The notes under the pieces are model-generated. The model was not told the origin of the DNA. It saw only the letters and a program-made list of their open reading frames with translations, and did not search any database. Of a stretch of DNA of 64,000 bases, positions 59,165 through 64,000 are shown piece by piece. The stretch lies in assembly GCA_037447655.1 (NCBI GenBank), contig JBBHKE010001501.1, forward strand, positions 259,115 through 323,114, read 5' to 3'. This stretch comes from Zygnema cylindricum (taxonomy: Eukaryota > Streptophyta > Zygnematophyceae > Zygnematales > Zygnemataceae). Position 1 is the first letter of the stretch, and the number at the start of each line of letters is the position of its first letter. Both the position numbers and the translations under genes were made by a program.

Positions 59165-60063
59165 TGGCTACCTTGGCTATCCTGAGGTTTACGGGAATTT
59201 TATACTAGGGTTTATTTATTTATTTAAAAGGAATGTGCCGGTGGCAGGATTTGATCCTTGTACCTACCGGCCGGCAGTCAGGAAATAGCCGGTAGCCTTA
59301 GCCGTTAACTCTAGGAATAACATTACGTAGTATGTTGTTTGATATTTATTTAAACACGTAAACATAGGATATCATTTAATTGTAATTGTTTACGGTATAC
59401 ATAGATCCGGTAATGTATAAGTACGGAATACGGTACGAGCAAGAAATCAATACCGCGCATTTATTTCTTAAGTGAAATGAATACCGCGCATGTATTTATT
59501 ACGGCTACAATTAAATTCAATTCTAATCGGACGGCCGGAATTAGCGCCGAGATCGCGGAAGAAGATTTCGGCGGTTTGTGGCCATCGCCACGTCAGATGA
59601 CGCGTGGCGAAATTACATTGGATCGTGGAATCTCCAGAGATTATAGCACCGAATCCGGATATGACATGTGTCGACATTTAGGCCATGACGTACAATGTCC
59701 GTACATAAAGTACACTGACAGCTGTACTTTTTCGTACGGAACTGTATTCTGATTGGTTTCGTATATCGGTAAATAGAGTATGTGAGAGAGATATGACTTA
59801 GAAAAATTAGGAGATAGGACCCTCTCTCCCAGAGAGCTTCTGTACAAAAGGTCAACTTTGACCCTCCATAACTTACTGCTCAGGGGAGCACATTCATAGA
59901 TTCTTTTTGCTATCAACTCATGGGAGTCTTGCCTTCACAGGGATGCAGGTGGTCAAAGTTTTTGTCTGCCAGGGTGGCAGTTATTCACAAAGGGGTCAGG
60001 ATTATCATAGAGGCTTCTTGGAAGCTGTCCACTCTGAGGACTTATGGAGGTCTTAGAGATTCA
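59165..60063 (+). mobile_element. 5' LTR of copia family A element E (899 bp)
   Basis: TGGCTACCTTGG to AGAGATTCA. Five GTAC sites at 59690-59737, then CTGATTGG (an inverted CCAAT box) at 59748. It shares the terminal block with LTRs at 18926, 22510, 25514 and 38877. Confidence 0.82.
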
Positions 60064-60078
60064 GGTTATGGGCCCACC
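60064..60078 (+). other. Half-tRNA primer-binding site of copia family A
   Basis: GGTTATGGGCCCACC directly abuts the LTR and is the exact complement of the anticodon stem-loop of plant initiator tRNA-Met (GGUGGGCCCAUAACC), not of its 3' end. Drosophila copia and yeast Ty5 use the same kind of site. Confidence 0.85.
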
Positions 60079-60880
60079 CTCTAGGGTACCAATTTTTAAT
60101 GGAACTGGATTCATATACTTGGAAAGTATGATGATAGGAGCTCTATGCGAAAAAAGGTTTTGGGGAATAGTGAGTGGACGGTTGGGGCGTCCATCAAGTC
60201 TTGGAATTCCTCCAGGTTTGGAGGAAGCAGATTCACCAGGAAAGAGGATCCATCTTCAACGGAGGAAAAAGAAGGAGTGGTGGTGGACAAAAGAAAGGAG
60301 AAGGAGACGACCACACCAATACCAACTGGTTCGAAATTCATGTCACCTATTCCGAGGAACGAGGAGAATGATACTGAAACCTGAGACTTCAACAATATGG
60401 CGGCAAAGTACTTCATCCTACGCCATCTCACTCAAGGACTTGCATGTCCTCATTTGCAGGTAGAAAGGGCATCCAATCTTTGGATGGCTCTCATAGAGAT
60501 GTACTGAAGTGGTACGATTCAGCAACAACAGTTGGCTGATCAGAAAGTTAAGGAGTATGTATACAAAGGGGGAAATATGTTGGATTTTTGCAATGAGCTT
60601 GCTACACTCTTCATGGAGCTAGAGAGTGCGGGAAAAGATTTTAGTGAAAAAGAAAAGGTTAACTGTTTACTGATGAAGTTACCTGATGAGTTCGAGAACA
60701 TAGTCAACCGTGTGCAGGACTTGCCGGACTCAAGGTGGATATGGAACTCAGTGGTAGGGATGATTCTCGTTCGAGAGAATACAATTGAGATCCGAAGGGG
60801 AGGAAAGAGTGGCCAAGCCTTGGCAACAGCGACTGATTGGAGGAACAAGGATTCCCGAAAACCGGTCGGAAACTAGGGGG
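60079..60880 (+). pseudogene. Copia family A gag (element E)
   Basis: VPIFNGTGFIYLESMMIGAL with CEKRFWGIVSGRL opens Gag (60086). Frameshifts near 60210-60400 lead into the frame SYAISLKDLHVLICR/VERASNLWMALIEMY, then QKVKEYVYKGGNMLDFCNEL, KVNCLLMKLPDEFENIVNRV, VRENTIEIRRGGKSG. An in-frame stop lies at about 60505. Confidence 0.85.
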
Positions 60881-61345
60881 TAGGAAGCTGAAAAAACAGG
60901 CCGACGAGTTCGAACCAAGGGCTCCCAAAGGTTTATGTCTTTTTTGTAAGAAACCGGGGCACTATATGGCAGTGTGCACTAAGCTAACCGAGCTTCGGTT
61001 AAAAGAGGGGCAGACCGGTGGTACCCTGAGAGGAAAGAAAAAGGCCCTTGTCACACAGGTACTTGAGGCTGAATCCGAAGACGAGGACAATGAGCTCCTT
61101 TTGATTGAGGAGTTGGAGGCGAAAAATGAGGTCGAAATTCCACGAAGGCAGAAATGTGCTTACGGTGGATTGAAAGGTGAAGCACGCTGGATTGTAGATT
61201 CAAGTGCCTCCATGCACATGTGTAAGGATAGACACCTGTTCACTAAGATAAGAAAGATTACCAACGTAGAGATAGAGTACGGAGATGGGAGGATAGTCAC
61301 CACTACTCTTGTAGGATCAGTAGATCTAAAAGTGTTAGTAGAATG
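60881..61345 (+). pseudogene. Copia family A zinc knuckle and protease (element E)
   Basis: The CCHC knuckle CLFCKKPGHYMAVC (60937) is followed by an acidic linker and the protease motif WIVDSSASMHMCKDRHLF (61189), in which the usual DSG/DTG is DSS. TGA at 61344 interrupts the frame before the pre-integrase region, which continues to 61520. Confidence 0.85.
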
Positions 61346-62522
61346 AAAGACATCCATATTAACATTCTCCGATGTATTATTTATTCCGGAGCTGAACAAA
61401 AACCTTATCTCTACATCTCTATTAGATGATAAGGATTTTTTCACTAGCACTAGGGAAGGAGTCTTTACTGCTAGTTTTGATGAGGATGTCTATTTCATTG
61501 CTGAGAAAGGTAGCCATGGGATGTTTAGGCTGATCTTAAATAATGAAAAGAAGAAATTTTATTATGCTGGTGTTCATGATATAATAATGTGGCATAAGAT
61601 GCTTGGGCATGTGAATCAAGACAAGTTAAGAGAGATGAAAAGGGTGGGAGTGGTGGAAGGGATTAAGTTCAGTGAGAGTGATAATATAAATGATTGTAGT
61701 GGATGTGCTCAAGATAAAACACACGGATTACCCTTTCCTAAAAGAGCCACCTATAAGGTAGAAAAAATTCTAGATCTAGTACACATGGATATTTGGGGAC
61801 CGGCTAAAGTGCCCTCACCGGGGGGGAAGAGATTTAAGATGACTATCACTGATGATTGGTCTCGGTATTCCCGAGTGTATTTTTTGAAAAACAAGTTTGA
61901 AGCTCAAGATTGTTTTAGACAATATATAGCATGGAGCGAAAAACTCCATGAAACTCCAATCAAGAGAATAAAGAGTGACAATGGTGGAGAGTATACTTCT
62001 AACCAGTTTGAGGTTTTTTTGAAGGAAGATGGGGTCCAACACCAAAAGACAGTTCCAGAAAACCCGGAACAGAATGGGGTAGCTGAAAGGTTAAATAGAA
62101 CACTAAGTGATAGTGCTAGAAGTATGTTGTCAAATAAGAAGATAGGAAAAAGGTTTTGGGCAGAAGCAATGAACTGTGCTAATTACCTCAAAAATAGAGT
62201 TCTTACTTCAGCTATAAAAGATCAAACACCTTATGAGAGATGGACACGCCGAAAACTAGACATATCTCACTTAAAGGTTTTCGGCAGTCAAGTATTCAGT
62301 CTAGATACAGATCGGTCTAATTGGAAGCTAGATCCTAAAGGAAAACTGAGATACTTATTAGGATACGATGAGGAAGTTAAAGGATATAGAGTTTATGATA
62401 TAAAAAGGGAAGATTTAATCTTAGTAAAGCATCTAGTAGTTATGGATGAAGGAAAGTCTGTGGATCCCTTCAAATATACAAAGTCAGTAAAAATCAGATT
62501 TGAATCAGAAAAATTCCGATAA
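61346..62522 (+). pseudogene. Copia family A integrase (element E), long open frame
   Basis: Pre-integrase MWHKMLGHVNQDKLREMK with CSGCAQDKTHGLPFPKRA (zinc-binding His/Cys). The core has DLVHMDIWGP (first Asp), IKRIKSDNGGEYTSNQFEVF (second Asp) and PENPEQNGVAERLNRTLSDS (Glu), so the DDE triad is complete. The C-terminal domain ends at 62522 after FESEKF through a one-base change in an A-run. Open from 61521 for 333 codons. Confidence 0.93.
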
Positions 62523-63710
62523 CTTTGAGCTTCCTAACTATCGAAGTTTTAGAGAAGATTATTTTCTTGCAGATATAAATCAGACCGAAAAGGGCTCGGA
62601 TGTGGAAACTCTAGTGACAACTTTACCCGAAGCGGAAGACGTGGTGGAAATTGATTCGGAATCAAGGGATAGGGGAGAAGCCGAGATTGTTCGAAAGAAT
62701 CCACGAGAATCATCTATTCCAGCCTAAGATTTTGAGGGGGGGAGGAGAAGTAGCAAAAGATTGCAAAAAAAACAGGTTAATAACAAAGATACAAAACTAT
62801 CTCATCAAGATGAACCTCAGACTTATGGAGAGGCGATGACGTGTCTAGAAATAAATCGGTGGAAGACAGCCATCAATGAGGAGATGGCCTCAATTATGGC
62901 AGCCGATACTTGGGAGCTGGTGGATTGTCCACCTAACCGAAAACTAATCGGTTGTAATTGGGTTTTAAAATTAAAACTAAACCCAGATAACACAATCGAG
63001 AGCTATAAGGCCAGATTAGTGCCAAAGGGATTTACACAAAAAGAGGGAATTGACTACGAGGAAACCTTTGCCCCGGTCGTCAAATTTCCCTCTGTCCAGA
63101 TACTTCTCAGTCTGGCAGCAGCGGAAGACATGGAAGTGCACGAGATGGACATCAAGACAACCTTTTTGCATGGAGAATTGGAAGAGGAGATCTTCATGCG
63201 ACAACCCTAAGGGTTTGTGGAGGAAGGAGAGGAGAGTAAGGTATGTCGGCTGATTAAATCTTTTTATGGTTTGAAACAGGCGCCTCGACAGTGGAATAAG
63301 AAGCTTGATGAGTTTCTTACCGGTCTAGGATATATCCGGATGAGCTCAGATCACTCAATCTATGTTTTCGAAGATGAGGAAGGTTTTATATTTATTGCAA
63401 TTTATGTTGATGATTTGCTTGTTTTAAGTAAATCAATGGAAAAAATTAATAAAGTGAAAAACCGATCTTAAGGCGGAGATTTGAAATGAAAGATATGGGA
63501 GAAGCAAAATATATTTTGGGAATTCAAGTAGAGAGAGACCGAAAAAGGAAAATTATAAGACTCACTCAAAAGGAAGCAATAGGGAACATGCTTGAAAAAT
63601 TTCAATTGGATAAAGCTAATAGTTGTACAACTCCAATGGAGTTTAAGAAGGGAAGTGAGGAAGAAGGAGTCATAGTCTTAGACGAGGAATTATTTCCTGA
63701 AGAATAGAAG
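62523..63710 (+). pseudogene. Copia family A reverse transcriptase (element E)
   Basis: Linker SDNFELPNYRSFREDYFLAD and EDVVEIDSESRDRGEAEI, then WELVDCPPNRKLIGCNWVLK, GFTQKEGIDYEETFAPVVKF, DIKTTFLHGELEEEIFMRQP followed by a TAA, LIKSFYGLKQAPRQWNKKLD, IAIYVDDLLVLSKSMEK (active site, 63398). Small indels at about 63460-63480 shift the frame; DMGEAKYILGIQVERDRKRK follows. Stop at 63706. Confidence 0.92.
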
Positions 63711-64000
63711 TTCATGCAGACTATTCTTTACAGGCAAGTAGTGGGAAATCTAATCTATTTTATGAATTGTACCCGGCCGGATTTAGCTGCAGCAGTAGGA
63801 GTGCTGAGTAGAAGTCTAAATGCTCCCACTAAGAAGGATTGGGAGGCAGCTAAGAGAGTCCTTAGATATTTGATAGGAACTAGGGATATATGGTTGCATT
63901 TGGGTGGGGAGAATACAGACATCACTACTTGGAGTGATGCCAGTTATGGTGATGCTCCGATGAGGAGATGCACTTCTGGATATGTATTATATGTGGGTGA
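63711..64000 (+). pseudogene. Copia family A RNase H (element E), cut by the window end
   Basis: YRQVVGNLIYFMNCTRPDLA, AAVGVLSRSLNAPTKKDWEA, RYLIGTRDIWLHLGGENTD, SDASYGDAPMRRCTSGYVLY. The 3' LTR lies beyond the right edge. Confidence 0.92.

Noticed and set aside
59240-59260. tRNA-like B box (GGATCAAATCC on the minus strand) in family A LTRs
   Set aside because: No matching A box, acceptor stem or cloverleaf; the motif is part of a short palindrome (AGGATTTGATCCT) conserved at the start of the LTRs.

Overview
This is a eukaryotic nuclear window, AT-rich and dominated by nested, mostly decayed transposable elements. Two spliced host genes can be read, both on the minus strand. The first is a clean 10-exon 5' portion of a sphingosine-1-phosphate lyase gene (1702-7167; exon phases all agree and there is no internal stop). 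Its plant-type N-terminus, together with Ty1/copia and chromodomain-like Ty3/gypsy elements and Tourist-like and hAT-like MITEs, points to the green (streptophyte) lineage. A repeat-rich charophyte alga or another early-diverging plant is possible, but the species cannot be fixed from this sequence. The second gene is a papain-family cysteine protease with a C-terminal EGF-like segment (51711-58976), split by a full-length copia element and carrying two frame breaks.

Layout. 1-7455: lyase gene and its 5' flank, with a hAT-like MITE in intron 7. 7456-9640: 5' end of a zinc-finger non-LTR retrotransposon, with tandem promoter-like monomers and a frameshifted first ORF. 9640-11430: duplicate of the lyase 5' flank, split by a TA-target TIR element that itself contains a hAT-like MITE. 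11431-18620: mostly non-coding DNA with long pyrimidine and purine tracts and many small tandem duplications. 18620-26434: scrambled pieces of copia family A, with inverted segments. 26435-38736: a Ty3/gypsy element with duplicated gag, duplicated chromodomain-like end and a 3.5-kb insertion in its RT. 38877-44510: pieces of copia families B and C and a gypsy LTR fragment. 45370-50231: long-form hAT element, Harbinger/Tourist-like element, duplicated 16-bp minisatellite and a small TIR element. 50560-51650: a copia remnant. 51711-58976: cysteine protease gene with copia D inserted. 58985-64000: copia family A element (E), nearly complete, running off the right edge.

Main general observations. 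(1) The regulatory parts of several unrelated elements (copia A, B, C and D' LTRs, gypsy LTR, hAT-like MITE) carry tight clusters of the palindrome GTAC, the core of SBP-box/copper-response sites. (2) Copia family A has a primer-binding site matching the anticodon arm of initiator tRNA-Met (half-tRNA priming, as in Drosophila copia), whereas copia D and the gypsy use the usual tRNA-Met 3' end. (3) Internal duplications provide natural empty sites that define two insertions. No tRNA, rRNA, CRISPR array or prokaryotic gene was found.
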